Source: Nonomuraea sp. NBC_00507
GTDB taxonomy: Bacteria; Actinomycetota; Actinomycetes; Streptosporangiales; Streptosporangiaceae
Reading direction: 5' to 3'
Assembly: GCF_036013525.1 (NCBI RefSeq)
Contig: NZ_CP107853.1
Coordinates: 11,718,001 to 11,782,000, forward strand
Length of the DNA: 64,000 nt
Translations under genes and position numbers: made by a program
Shown here: positions 1 to 7,767 of the stretch, in pieces
How positions within the stretch are numbered: the stretch's first letter is position 1
How the letters are laid out: each line of letters starts with the position of its first letter
The notes under the pieces: model-generated
Seen by the model: only the letters and a program-made list of their open reading frames with translations
Databases searched by the model: none
What the model was told of the DNA's origin: nothing

Positions 1-344
1 GGCACGGCCTGCACGCGCAGCGCCTGGGCGATCTGCGGGCTGGCGTCCACGTTGACCCTGGCCAGCACGGCCCGGCCGGCCAGGTCGCCGACGACCTTCT
101 CCAGCACCGGGCTCAGCTGGGCGCTGCCGGGCGCCCTGGGAGACCAGAGGTCGAGGACGACCGGCAGCCTCATGGACCGGTCGATGACGTCGGTCGTGAA
201 CGTCTCCTCGGTCACTTCGACGATCGAGGCCGCCGCACCCGTCTGGGGACCTGCCTCCCGCCGGGCCTGCGCCTCCAGTGCCTGCTTGCGCGCGCCCAGA
301 TCTATCGCTCCGTAGAGCGACCCGGGCCTAGAGAAGTCCGCCAT
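1..344 (-). CDS. ybbN: Thioredoxin-fold/TPR co-chaperone, YbbN (CnoX)-like, partial
   Basis: Only the N-terminal ~114 codons are in the window; the 3' part, where the TPR repeats would be, lies beyond position 1. The product opens MADFSRPGSLYGAIDLGARK, typical of actinobacterial YbbN-like proteins, then enters a thioredoxin fold (VVLDLWSPRAPGSAQLSPVL). Family members bind unfolded substrates and hand them to chaperones in the cytoplasm. The usual WCxxC redox site reads WSPRAPGS, so both cysteines are absent and a holdase role is likelier than disulfide exchange. The ATG at 344 is preferred; an in-frame ATG at 353 would add MKS. The start overlaps the 3' end of the upstream MarR gene, so the two are probably co-transcribed. 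Confidence 0.8.
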   Translation of the reverse strand, partial: MADFSRPGSLYGAIDLGARKQALEAQARREAGPQTGAAASIVEVTEETFTTDVIDRSMRLPVVLDLWSPRAPGSAQLSPVLEKVVGDLAGRAVLARVNVDASPQIAQALRVQAV

Positions 345-879
345 GCTCTTCATCTTGCCGCATGGATGGGCCTGCGAAGTCACCCGCCGCGACCCTGAGC
401 GTACGCAACTGGTCGAACATCTGGTGGAGTTCGTTCTCGGCGTACATGCCGAGGCCGAATTCGGCGGCCATCAGGTCACGGGTGGCCAGCCGTACGACGT
501 CCCTGCCCGCGGCGGTGATCTCGGCCAGCACGCCGCGTCCGTCCCGAGGGTTGGGCAGGCGGCAGACGAATCCGGATTTCTCCAGCCTGTCCACGGTGTT
601 CGTGACGCTGGTGGGGTGGACCATGAGCCGTTCGCCGATCTTCGACAGCGGGAGCGCGCCTGTCCTGCTGAACGTCAACAGGACCAGCGCCTCGTATCGG
701 GCGAACGTCAGGTCATAAGGCTTCAGCAGCGAGTCAAGTTGCGACAGCAGGATCTGATGCGCTCTCATGATCGACGTCACGGCCGCCATGGCGGCGGAGG
801 GCCCGAAGTGCGCGCGCCAGCTCTCCGCAGCGCGGTCGATGGGGTCGAACGGCAGGTTGAGCGGCTTCGGCTGTGACAC
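328..879 (-). CDS. MarR family winged-helix transcriptional regulator
   Basis: 183-residue cytoplasmic DNA-binding regulator. The MarR winged helix runs from about residue 45 to 150: a dimerisation helix, then LTFARYEALVLL, the recognition-helix region ERLMVHPTSVTNTVDRLE, and the wing SGFVCRLPNPRDGRGV with the conserved Asp-x-Arg. I chose the GTG at 879 (VSQPKPLNLPFDP) because the longer reading to 975 adds 32 Arg/Pro-rich residues unlike the family. A -10-like TACCGT ends 6 nt before this GTG, suggesting a leaderless message. A perfect 13-bp palindrome at 882-894 covers the promoter and fits autorepression. The ligand is unknown. The gene overlaps the downstream co-chaperone gene by about 17 nt. 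Confidence 0.85.
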   Translation of the reverse strand: MSQPKPLNLPFDPIDRAAESWRAHFGPSAAMAAVTSIMRAHQILLSQLDSLLKPYDLTFARYEALVLLTFSRTGALPLSKIGERLMVHPTSVTNTVDRLEKSGFVCRLPNPRDGRGVLAEITAAGRDVVRLATRDLMAAEFGLGMYAENELHQMFDQLRTLRVAAGDFAGPSMRQDEEHGGLL

Positions 880-881
880 AA

Positions 882-894
882 CGCTACGGTAGCG
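882..894. promoter_or_regulatory. Perfect palindrome overlapping the marR promoter
   Basis: The sequence CGCTACGGTAGCG is a perfect inverted repeat around G888. On the minus strand it contains the -10-like TACCGT just ahead of the GTG start of the MarR gene. MarR dimers bind such palindromes, so this is a candidate autoregulatory operator; binding is inferred. No second copy is seen between here and the plus-strand gene at 1110. Confidence 0.5.
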
Positions 895-1109
895 CGCCGG
901 TCGTCCCGGTTTCGTCCGGCTACCTGGAGCGACAGGCCTCCCCCGTTGACCAAGAATCCGGACGTCAATCATCACGCTCAGTTATGGTGCTCGTACGTAT
1001 GGTGACGCGGAAGCCAAGTTCATCAGCCTGTGGGGACCGGCCGGACTGATCGTTTCCGCCTTGCCGAGGGGCACGGGGGGTTGCTTGATGAAGTGCAACG
1101 GGACAACGG

Positions 1110-3194
1110 GTGCGTGAGCACGCGGGCGTTTCGCGAGAGGAGCTGAAGCAGAGCGCGGCCGTGACGGTTGCCGTGCTCCTGGCTGTCGGCTTGGTCGCGG
1201 CGTGGAACGTCCTCATTCCAGGCGTGGACGCGTGGGAGAACATCGTGGCCGCGGTGATCGGCTCGCTCCGGTTGACCGGGCCCGTGGCCGCGGCGTTCGC
1301 CGCGTGGGTGGCATTGCGCAAGCGCCGGGCGTTGCGCGGCCGCTCCCTCACGACATGGCGGGCGCTGAAGGCGCCGCTGGCGATCGTGGTGGTGGTGCTG
1401 GGGTCTTTCGGGGCGACCGTGCTGGTGCTGGCGATCAAGACGGTGCTGACCGACCAGGCGGGACGGCTGAGCCTGTCGGGGCTGGGCATGGGCATGGCGG
1501 GGCTGGCGTTGTACTCGGTGATCGGGTGGGTGGCCGGCTGGGTGCTGCCCAGGACGTTCACGCCACCGCTGGCCGGGCTCGGCTGCTACGGCGCGTTCTC
1601 GTGGCTGGCCGACGACCGGGGCTGGGCGGACAAGCTGGCGCCCGGCACCGGGGAGCCGTACGACCTGTTCCAGGGACTGAGCGGGGCGCCGTTCTTCGAC
1701 CAGACGATCTGGCTGCTGGGCATCACGGCGGCGCTGCTGCTCGGCTGGGCGGCGCTGGTGACCAGGCAGGCGCTGGTGCTGGCGTGCGCGCTGCTGGCGG
1801 TGCTCGCGGCGGGGATGGGCGTGTCGCGCGTGCTGACGCAGACCAAGCCGGCCGCGGCGGAGGACATCGCGTACAGCTGCCAGGAGTGGCCGATCACGGT
1901 GTGCGTGCATCCGGGGATGCGGGCGGGGCTGACGGAGCTGGGGGCGGCGTTCACGCAGATCGCCTCGCGGCTGGCCGGAACGCCGGCGGCGTTCACGCGG
2001 GTGGAGCAGCGGCCGCTGGACGACGCGCTGAAGCCGTCCAGCGGGCTCGCGCCGATCCACGTGCCCGATCTTTCCGCGGGGTTCGCGGAGGAGGCGGCGT
2101 ACGAGTACATCGAGTCGCTGGCCGCCAAGTGCCCGGGGACGGTGGCGAACGGCTACCGGGAGATCGTGATGGCCTGGTTGCGGGGGGAACCGCTGCCCGG
2201 AGGGCCGCTGCCGGAGCACCAGTACGCGGCGTCGTGGTTCTCGTGGCTGAGCGAGCACCAGAGGCGGGAGTGGCTGCGGATGTTCTACAGCGACTTCCAG
2301 AACTGCGGGCTGTCGAGCACGCACTTCGGCGGCGGGCCGGCGCGGCCCCAGGTCGCGTCGCCGTCGTCGATGCAGCCGGTGCCGGAGTCCACCCACGTGT
2401 ATCCGGTGTATCCGGACCCCGAGGGCACGGTGGTGGAGCGCACGGTGCCCGGCCCCGGCACCGCGGTGAGGTGGGTGCCGCCCCATTCCTCCTCCCCATG
2501 GGCGCCCGGGCAGCCGTACGCGAACGGTGGGCCGCCGCCTGGGCAGGTCACCGCGACCGGCGGCGCGGCGCGACCGTCCCGTCCGTCCACGTCGCTCGGC
2601 GTCACGCCCGTGGCGGCCGGATGGGCGACACCGGGCGCGCCGACCGCCGGGTGGGCATCGAGCCCGTCACACGGCGGGCAGGGCGGCACGTCACGCGGAC
2701 AAGGCGGCAGCCCGCACGCCGGGCAGGCCGGTGGCCCGCACACCGGACAGAGCGGCAGCCCGCACACCGGACAGAGCGGCGGCCCGCACGGCGGGCAGGG
2801 CGGCCCGCAGACCGGGCAGAGTGGCCCGCACATCGGACAGGGTGGCGGCCCGCACGGCGGGCCTGATGGTGGCGGTCGGGTGCTGAGCGGGCTGGCCGGT
2901 GGGCCCCAGGGCGGCGGACCTGATGGCCCGGCGCTGAGCGGAGCGGCTGGCGGGTGGCAGGGCCGCAGGTGGCAGACCGGCGGCGCGCAGACCGGCGCGT
3001 CGCACACCGGCGCGTCGCAGGCCGCCGCGTCGCAGGCCGCCGCGTCGCAGGCCGGCGGGTGGCAGGCCGGCGGGTGGCAGGCCGGCGGATCGTGGACGGC
3101 GTTCGAGGCCGGGTGGGCGCCCGGCATGTCCGGGGCCGGGTGGGGACCCGCCGTCGTGGCGGAATCGGAGATGTCACCAAACGGCTGGCACTGA
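1110..3194 (+). CDS. Polytopic membrane protein with His/Gln/Gly/Pro-rich repeat tail, function unknown
   Basis: 694 residues starting at GTG. About five or six hydrophobic segments occupy roughly residues 16-36, 55-70, 90-110, 125-145 and 195-230. A soluble stretch follows (about 250-420, beginning YSCQEWPITVCVHPG with two Cys), resembling the domain attached to some actinobacterial ABC-2-type permeases, but I cannot assign it firmly. From about residue 430 the protein is low complexity; residues 523-640 are built from short units such as SPHTGQSGG and GPHGGQGG, then AAASQ/GGWQA units. The tail looks like an extended, possibly surface-exposed or metal-binding segment. A 28-nt gap separates it from the DUF4230 gene, so both may be one unit. 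Function not recognised. Confidence 0.75.
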   Translation: MREHAGVSREELKQSAAVTVAVLLAVGLVAAWNVLIPGVDAWENIVAAVIGSLRLTGPVAAAFAAWVALRKRRALRGRSLTTWRALKAPLAIVVVVLGSFGATVLVLAIKTVLTDQAGRLSLSGLGMGMAGLALYSVIGWVAGWVLPRTFTPPLAGLGCYGAFSWLADDRGWADKLAPGTGEPYDLFQGLSGAPFFDQTIWLLGITAALLLGWAALVTRQALVLACALLAVLAAGMGVSRVLTQTKPAAAEDIAYSCQEWPITVCVHPGMRAGLTELGAAFTQIASRLAGTPAAFTRVEQRPLDDALKPSSGLAPIHVPDLSAGFAEEAAYEYIESLAAKCPGTVANGYREIVMAWLRGEPLPGGPLPEHQYAASWFSWLSEHQRREWLRMFYSDFQNCGLSSTHFGGGPARPQVASPSSMQPVPESTHVYPVYPDPEGTVVERTVPGPGTAVRWVPPHSSSPWAPGQPYANGGPPPGQVTATGGAARPSRPSTSLGVTPVAAGWATPGAPTAGWASSPSHGGQGGTSRGQGGSPHAGQAGGPHTGQSGSPHTGQSGGPHGGQGGPQTGQSGPHIGQGGGPHGGPDGGGRVLSGLAGGPQGGGPDGPALSGAAGGWQGRRWQTGGAQTGASHTGASQAAASQAAASQAGGWQAGGWQAGGSWTAFEAGWAPGMSGAGWGPAVVAESEMSPNGWH
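2680..3110. repeat. Degenerate tandem repeats encoding the Gly/His/Gln-rich tail
   Basis: Imperfect short repeats with cores such as CCGCACACCGGACAGAGCGG, followed by units around CAGGCCGGCGGGTGG and CAGGCCGCCGCGTCG. They keep the reading frame of the 694-residue membrane protein open and repeat at the peptide level (PHTGQSG, GGWQA). Copy number is likely to vary between strains. Confidence 0.7.
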
Positions 3195-3222
3195 TGATCG
3201 GCCAGCGGGTAGGCATGCGGAC

Positions 3223-3894
3223 ATGACGACTTCCCGTACGACGTCGCCCGAGGTCATTCCCGGGCGGCGCCGCAGGTGGCGATATGTGGCCGGATTCCTG
3301 GTCCTGGCGGTTCTGCTCGTGGTGGCCGGCCGCCTGGCCTGGACCTGGCTCAACCCGATGGGCGAGCAGACCATCGACCGCAGCCAGCCGGTGCTGCTGC
3401 AGTCGATCAAAGATCTGAGCCGGTTCGAGGCCGCGACGGGGAACTTCCAGGTGGTCGTGGACCTGGAGAAGGACGCGAACTTCCTGCCCGACGCGATCAA
3501 GGGCACCCGGACGTTGTTCGTCGGGGCGGGCGGCGTCGACGCGTACGTGGACTTCTCCGCGATGGCGACGAACGCGGTGACGGTCTCGCCGGACCGCACC
3601 GAGGCGACCGTACGGCTCCCGCGCGCCCAGCTGGAGAAGCCCAACCTGGACAACAGCCGCTCGTACGTGTTCGCACAGCAACGCGGCCTGTTCGACCGCG
3701 TCCAGGACTTCCTGTCGGGCTCCCCCGGAGACCAGCGCGAACTTTACCTGCTCGCCGAGAAGAAGATCTCCGAGGCCGCGGTGGCGAGCGACCTGCGGAC
3801 GAGGGCCGACACCAACACCAAGGCGATGCTCTCGGGCCTGCTCAAGTCGCTCGGCTTCACGAAGGTCACGGTCAAGTTCACCGACGAACCCTAG
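3223..3894 (+). CDS. DUF4230 single-pass membrane protein
   Basis: 223 residues from ATG. A basic N-terminus (GRRRRWR) precedes one transmembrane helix at about residues 22-44, giving an N-in topology with most of the protein outside. The rest matches DUF4230: the region after the helix (SIKDLSRFEAATGNFQVVVDL), the paired charged segment around ATVRLPRAQLEKPNLDNSRSY, and the C-terminal helical stretch ending LKSLGFTKVTVKF. The biochemical role of the family is unknown. It follows the membrane repeat protein by 28 nt and may share its promoter. Confidence 0.8.
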   Translation: MTTSRTTSPEVIPGRRRRWRYVAGFLVLAVLLVVAGRLAWTWLNPMGEQTIDRSQPVLLQSIKDLSRFEAATGNFQVVVDLEKDANFLPDAIKGTRTLFVGAGGVDAYVDFSAMATNAVTVSPDRTEATVRLPRAQLEKPNLDNSRSYVFAQQRGLFDRVQDFLSGSPGDQRELYLLAEKKISEAAVASDLRTRADTNTKAMLSGLLKSLGFTKVTVKFTDEP

Positions 3895-4024
3895 GACGGG
3901 CCGGCCACCCCTAGGCCGTTCTCACGGCCGCCTTAGGTCCCTGTGCGCGCGTCTAAGTACCTCCCTAGCGCCCTTACGTCCGGAGATAGGGCATACGCCT
4001 GATGTGCCGGTGAGGGCCTTAGGA
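3889..4024. repeat. Cluster of CCYTAGG heptamers upstream of the small gene
   Basis: CCCTAGG occurs at 3889 and 3909, CCTTAGG at 3931 and 4018, and the variant CCCTAGC at 3963, all within 136 nt. CTAG-containing words are rare in GC-rich actinobacterial DNA. The first copy contains the stop codon of the DUF4230 gene. The remaining intergenic DNA before the ATG at 4078 shows no clear protein. It could be a multi-site regulator target; that is inference. Confidence 0.35.
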
Positions 4025-4077
4025 GGAGTTTTAAGAGTGCAGACGAAAGACAACGCACACAACACAGGAGCACTCGG

Positions 4078-4230
4078 ATGAACCCCGAACTCGAATACAC
4101 GATCATGCAGCACCGCGCCTCCGAACTTCGCCGGGCGGCCGCCGAGCACCGGCGCGTCCAGGAGGCCATGAAGGGCCCGCGGTCCGAGCGTCGTCACCGC
4201 TCGGTCTTCGGCAAGCTCCTCGCCTCATGA
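4078..4230 (+). CDS. Small charged helical protein, 50 residues
   Basis: Reads from ATG 4078 to TGA 4230: begins MNPELEYTIMQHRASELRR, continues with an Ala/Glu/Arg-rich helix, and ends in a basic tail FGKLLAS. A strong AGGAG ribosome-binding site at 4066-4070 sits 7 nt before the ATG, and a terminator hairpin follows 12 nt after the stop, so it is a complete short transcription unit. There is no membrane segment or signal peptide. Similar short ExRxxELRRxAxEHR proteins are common hypotheticals in actinomycetes. Function unknown; a DNA- or protein-binding helix is possible. Confidence 0.75.
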   Translation: MNPELEYTIMQHRASELRRAAAEHRRVQEAMKGPRSERRHRSVFGKLLAS

Positions 4231-4242
4231 CCGCCCACAAGC

Positions 4243-4274
4243 AGCCCGGCCGCATCCTCCCTCGCGGCCGGGCT
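4243..4274 (+). terminator. Intrinsic terminator-like hairpin after the small gene
   Basis: Perfect 11-bp stem AGCCCGGCCGC / GCGGCCGGGCT with a 10-nt loop (4254-4263), 12 nt downstream of the stop at 4230. There is no clear U tract, as is usual in actinobacteria. Confidence 0.75.
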
Positions 4275-4324
4275 GAACAACCCCCGTAAGGGGGCGCTCG
4301 ACGACGTCGAGCACGCGTTACGGG

Positions 4325-4354
4325 GCCCCGGTCCATTCCTGGTCGGACCGGGGC
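4325..4354 (-). terminator. Hairpin between converging transcription units
   Basis: Perfect 10-bp stem GCCCCGGTCC / GGACCGGGGC with a 10-nt loop. It lies 28 nt beyond the end of the oxidoreductase pseudogene, read on the minus strand, and probably stops transcription from that side or from both. Confidence 0.65.
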
Positions 4355-4382
4355 ATCGCGCTGTTCAGACTCCAGAGCACCG

Positions 4383-5136
4383 TCACACGGTGATGACCAG
4401 CTTGCCGCGCGCGTGACCCCTCGCGAGCTCGCGGACGGCCTCAGACGCCTCGCTCAGCGGGAACGTCTTGTCCACCACCGGTGTGATCTTGCCCTGCTCC
4501 GCCAGCTCGGCCAGCCTCTCGAGCAGCTCCGGCTTGGGGAAGGCGAAGACGACCAGCGGCCGCCGGCGGGTGAACGGGCCTAGCAGGACCGTACGGAGCT
4601 GCCGGTCCATCCCGGCCAGCCACCGGCCGCCCTCCTCCCCGCCGACGATGACGAACGTGCCGCGCGGGGTCAGCGCCTGCGCCGATCGACCGGACGAGCT
4701 CCACCTTGGACGTGCTGCACACGCCGGTGACCTCCGCACCGAAGGCCTTGGCCAGCTACATCGCGAACGTCCCCACGCCCCCACCGGCGCCGATGACCAG
4801 GACCCGCTGCCCAGGACGCACCTTCCCGGCATCGCGCAGCGCCATCAACGCGGTCATTCCGGACGTCGGCAGCGCCGCGGCCCGCTCGAACGTCAGGTTC
4901 TCCGGAATCGGCGCAAGCCTGTCCTGCGGCGTGCGGGCGAACTCGGCGAAGGCGCCGTCGCACGTGCCGAACACCCGGTCGCCGGGCTTGAACCTGGTGA
5001 CGGCGGCGCCGACCGCCTCGATCTCCCCGGCGTGGACGCGTAACACCACCTCGTCATCGCCGGGCGCCGGCTTCTCCACGTCCCCGAGCCGGAGGACGTC
5101 GGCCGGGCCGTATGCGTCGCGGATGACGGCCTTCAT
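4383..5136 (-). pseudogene. Decayed NAD(P)-dependent medium-chain oxidoreductase (quinone reductase-like)
   Basis: Three pieces of one MDR/zinc-independent alcohol dehydrogenase remain. The N-terminus (MKAVIRDAYGPADVLRLGDV) reads well until VGTFAM, then a TAG stop at about 4756. The next codons continue the same frame (LAKAFGAEVTGVCSTSKVEL). After VRSIGA the frame shifts and the C-terminal part resumes as ALTPRGTFVIVGGE, ending in LVITV. Two stretches are missing compared with intact relatives: about 40 residues after VLRVHAGE (the catalytic loop) and about 35 after RSIGA. The remnant spans about 250 codons against a usual 320-330. The Rossmann motif GAGGGVG is intact. A GGAGAG ribosome-binding site precedes the ATG. 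The enzyme is almost certainly inactive. Confidence 0.85.
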
Positions 5137-5137
5137 G

Positions 5138-5368
5138 TCATCTCTCCAGTTCAGCGTTCGGATACTGGAACACGTCGTCGAGCGGTACGCCGAACACGTG
5201 CGCGATCTGGAAGGCCATCTCGAGGGACGGCGAGTAGCGGCCCTGTTCGATGGCGATGATGGTCTGCCTGGTCACCCCGACCCGATCGGCCAGCTCCGCC
5301 TGCGTCATCTCGCCGTGCGCGAACCGCAGCGCACGGATCGAGTTCGTGACCTTCGTGGGCTTCACCAT
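5138..5368 (-). CDS. XRE family helix-turn-helix regulator, short form
   Basis: 76-residue cytoplasmic regulator made almost only of one HTH_3 domain: TQAELADRVGVTRQTIIAIE is the helix-turn-helix, followed by QGRYSPSLEMAFQIAHVFG and DVFQYP. The ATG at 5368 gives MVKPTKVTNSIRALRF; longer starts would add unrelated sequence. It overlaps the 3' end of the upstream membrane protein gene by 7 nt. Short XRE proteins of this kind are often paired with small DUF2178-like membrane proteins, as here, and probably regulate the pair's own promoter. The pseudogene follows after a 1-nt gap and may once have belonged to the same operon. Confidence 0.85.
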   Translation of the reverse strand: MVKPTKVTNSIRALRFAHGEMTQAELADRVGVTRQTIIAIEQGRYSPSLEMAFQIAHVFGVPLDDVFQYPNAELER

Positions 5369-5790
5369 GACGGGATCCCCCGCCGGTAGGCGACGATCTT
5401 GACGATCGAGCCGAGCACGGCCTGCAGGACGAACGCCAGGTAGAGCGTGTTGGCGATCCAGAAGTGGTCCCACTCGGCCATCGCCATCACGAGCGCCGCG
5501 ATGCTTCCGGCGACAACGAACGACTGGCCGGCGTACTCGCCGTACCGGTAGATCTCCCGGTCGCGCTGGTCCTTCTTGCCGACGTCACTGGGCGCGACCA
5601 TGCTGACCACGATGACCAGCAGGATCGACGCCACGATCGCGCCACCGATGCTCCACAACAACGGGGCCGCATAGGGCACTTCGGTGAGGGGAGTGGTGCG
5701 CGCCCGGCCCAGGATGATCGCGAGGTAAGCCCCGTAGCCGCAGACCGAGACCACCAGCATGACCCACGCGCGTCTCTCTTCGGATGCCAT
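5362..5790 (-). CDS. Small four-helix membrane protein (DUF2178-like)
   Basis: 142 residues from ATG 5790 (MASEERRAWVMLVVSVCGYG). Four hydrophobic segments lie at about residues 8-28, 40-64, 87-103 and 107-128, with a charged loop (GKKDQRDREIYRYGEYAGQS) between the second and third. The RDxEIxxxG pattern is characteristic of DUF2178-type partners of small XRE regulators. Function unknown; a membrane sensor or modulator for the XRE protein is plausible. The promoter at 5797-5825 predicts a message that starts at or next to this ATG, which supports this start over the longer reading. Confidence 0.7.
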   Translation of the reverse strand: MASEERRAWVMLVVSVCGYGAYLAIILGRARTTPLTEVPYAAPLLWSIGGAIVASILLVIVVSMVAPSDVGKKDQRDREIYRYGEYAGQSFVVAGSIAALVMAMAEWDHFWIANTLYLAFVLQAVLGSIVKIVAYRRGIPSW

Positions 5791-5796
5791 ACTTGG

Positions 5797-5825
5797 AATG
5801 TAAAGCAATACGGACACGATGTCTA
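5797..5825 (-). promoter_or_regulatory. Housekeeping-type promoter for the membrane protein-XRE operon
   Basis: On the minus strand TAGACA (5825-5820) and TACATT (5802-5797) are separated by exactly 17 nt. The -10 ends 6 nt before the ATG at 5790, so the transcript is probably leaderless. The match to sigma-70-type consensus is good. Confidence 0.65.
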
Positions 5826-5878
5826 GAATTTTTTACATCCGTGAGGTCGCGTAGGTGCTGGACGCCGAACTCGGTGTC

Positions 5879-7066
5879 TCAGGACTTGGGGACGGTGATG
5901 AGGAGGGCGTCGCCCTGACCGCCGCCGCCGCACAGACCCGCCGCGCCCAGGCCGCCGCCCCGGCGCTTCAGCTCGTACGCCAGCGTCAGCACGATCCGCG
6001 CACCCGACGCGCCGATCGGATGACCCAGCGCGATGCCGCCGCCGTTGACGTTGACCTTCTCCAGCGGCACGCCCAGCTCCTTGGCCGACTGCAGGACCAC
6101 GCTCGCGAACGCCTCGTTGATCTCGATCAGGTCCAGGTCCTCCGCCGTCACGCCCTGCTTGGCCATGGCCTGCTTGATGGCGTTGGCCGGCTGCGACTGG
6201 AGGGAGGCGTCCGGGCCTGCCACGTTGCCGTGCCTGCCGATCTCCGCCAGCCACTCCAGGCCGAGCTCCTCGGCCTTCGACTTGGACATGACGACCACGG
6301 CGCAGGCGCCGTCGGAGATCTGGGAGGCCGAGCCCGCCGTGATCGTGCCGTCGGCGGCGAAGGCCGGGCGGAGCTTGGCGAGCGTCTCGGCCGTGGTGTC
6401 CCCGCGTACGCCCTCGTCCTCCTTGACGACCACGGGCTCCCCGCGCCGCTGCGGGATCTCCACCGGGACGATCTCGTCGTCGAAGAGACCGTTCTTGATC
6501 GCGGCGGCGGCGAGCTGATGAGAACGGGCCGACAGGGCGTCCTGATCCTCGCGGCCGATGCCGAGCCTGGCGTTGTAGCGCTCGGTCGACTCCCCCATCG
6601 CGCACTGGTCGAACGCGCAGAACAGGCCGTCGTGGGCCATCGAGTCGATCACCTCGGCGCCGCCGTACTTGACGCCCTTGCGCAGCCCGGGCAGCAGGTG
6701 GGGGGCGTTGGTCATGGACTCCATGCCGCCGGCCACCACGATGTCGAACTCGCCCGCGCGGATGAGCTGGTCGGCCAGGGCGATCGCGTCCAGGCCCGAC
6801 AGGCAGACCTTGTTGATCGTGATCGAGGGCACGGTCATGGGGATGCCGGCTTTGACGGCGGCCTGGCGAGAGGGGATCTGGCCGGCGCCGGCCTGCAGGA
6901 CCTGGCCCATGATGACGTACTCGACGGCCTCCGGCGCCACTCCGGCCCGCTCCAGGGCGGCCTTGATGGCGATGCCGCCCAGCTCGACGGCCGACTGGCC
7001 GGACAGCGCGCCGAGCAGCTTGCCGACGGGCGTGCGCGCTCCGGCGACGATGACGGACCTGGACAT
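5879..7066 (-). CDS. atoB: Acetyl-CoA C-acetyltransferase (thiolase)
   Basis: 395 residues. A thiolase condensing two acetyl-CoA to acetoacetyl-CoA or running the reverse reaction, in the cytoplasm. The nucleophile Cys88 lies in [11 protein letters not shown], the catalytic His349 in [16 protein letters not shown], and the second Cys379 in [11 protein letters not shown]. Length and motifs are normal for the biosynthetic/degradative thiolase II family. ATG 7066 is preferred because AGGAGG lies 8 nt upstream; a longer reading adds non-thiolase residues. It is divergent from methylmalonyl-CoA epimerase, the same pairing as in Streptomyces, which points to acetyl-, ethylmalonyl- and propionyl-CoA metabolism. 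Confidence 0.93.
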   Translation of the reverse strand: MSRSVIVAGARTPVGKLLGALSGQSAVELGGIAIKAALERAGVAPEAVEYVIMGQVLQAGAGQIPSRQAAVKAGIPMTVPSITINKVCLSGLDAIALADQLIRAGEFDIVVAGGMESMTNAPHLLPGLRKGVKYGGAEVIDSMAHDGLFCAFDQCAMGESTERYNARLGIGREDQDALSARSHQLAAAAIKNGLFDDEIVPVEIPQRRGEPVVVKEDEGVRGDTTAETLAKLRPAFAADGTITAGSASQISDGACAVVVMSKSKAEELGLEWLAEIGRHGNVAGPDASLQSQPANAIKQAMAKQGVTAEDLDLIEINEAFASVVLQSAKELGVPLEKVNVNGGGIALGHPIGASGARIVLTLAYELKRRGGGLGAAGLCGGGGQGDALLITVPKS

Positions 7067-7152
7067 GACAACGGCCTCCTGTGCTCGCGCGTCGGCTTCT
7101 TTGACACGATACCCACGAGGAGAATGACCCTGGCTATGGAGGCGGACCACAC

Positions 7153-7578
7153 ATGTTCATGCGGATCGACCACATCGGGATCGCCTGCCGCGACCTGGAG
7201 GAGAAGATCGCGTTCTTCTCCGAGACCTTCGAGCTCACCGTGGTGGCCAGGGAGGTCAACGAGGAGCAAGGAGTGAAGGAGGCCATGCTGCACATCGCCG
7301 ACGGCGAAGGCGGGGGCTCCTACATTCAGCTTCTAGAGCCTCTCTCCGAAGACTCCCCTGTGGGAAAATTCCTCGCCAAGCGGGGCGAGGGAGTCCATCA
7401 CGTCGCTTTCGGTGTACGTGACGTCACAGAAACCATGGATAAGATCCACGAGAAGGGTGTGAGGCTGCTGGACGAGCATCCCCGGCACGGGTCGATGGGC
7501 TCGCAGATCGCCTTCCTGCATCCCAAGGATGTGGGGGGAATGCTGACGGAGTTGGTCCAGGCCGCCAAGCGCCCGTAA
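7153..7578 (+). CDS. mce: Methylmalonyl-CoA epimerase
   Basis: 141-residue VOC-superfamily metalloenzyme that interconverts (2S)- and (2R)-methylmalonyl-CoA, linking propionyl-CoA carboxylation to the B12-dependent mutase. Metal ligand positions are visible: His7 in RIDHIGIA, Gln in YIQLLEPL, His in [10 protein letters not shown] and Glu in [24 protein letters not shown] is the usual C-terminal motif. GGAGG 9 nt before ATG 7153 supports this start; ATG 7159 is the alternative. A cob(I)alamin adenosyltransferase, which supplies the mutase cofactor, is encoded 22 kb away in this window. Confidence 0.93.
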   Translation: MFMRIDHIGIACRDLEEKIAFFSETFELTVVAREVNEEQGVKEAMLHIADGEGGGSYIQLLEPLSEDSPVGKFLAKRGEGVHHVAFGVRDVTETMDKIHEKGVRLLDEHPRHGSMGSQIAFLHPKDVGGMLTELVQAAKRP

Positions 7579-7767
7579 GTGCAGAAAAACGTTCATATGT
7601 AACTAGTCACGCAGAAAGTTGGACGGGGCTTCGCAGGCAGCACCAGCGGAGTACGCTTGACCTTCCCGGACATGGAGCCTGCCGCGAGGCACAGGTTCCT
7701 GGCTCGGATGCCCCGAACCCCCCGTCCGGCCCGTGTAGCCGTCTCGACAACCCAGGATCGAGCCTCC

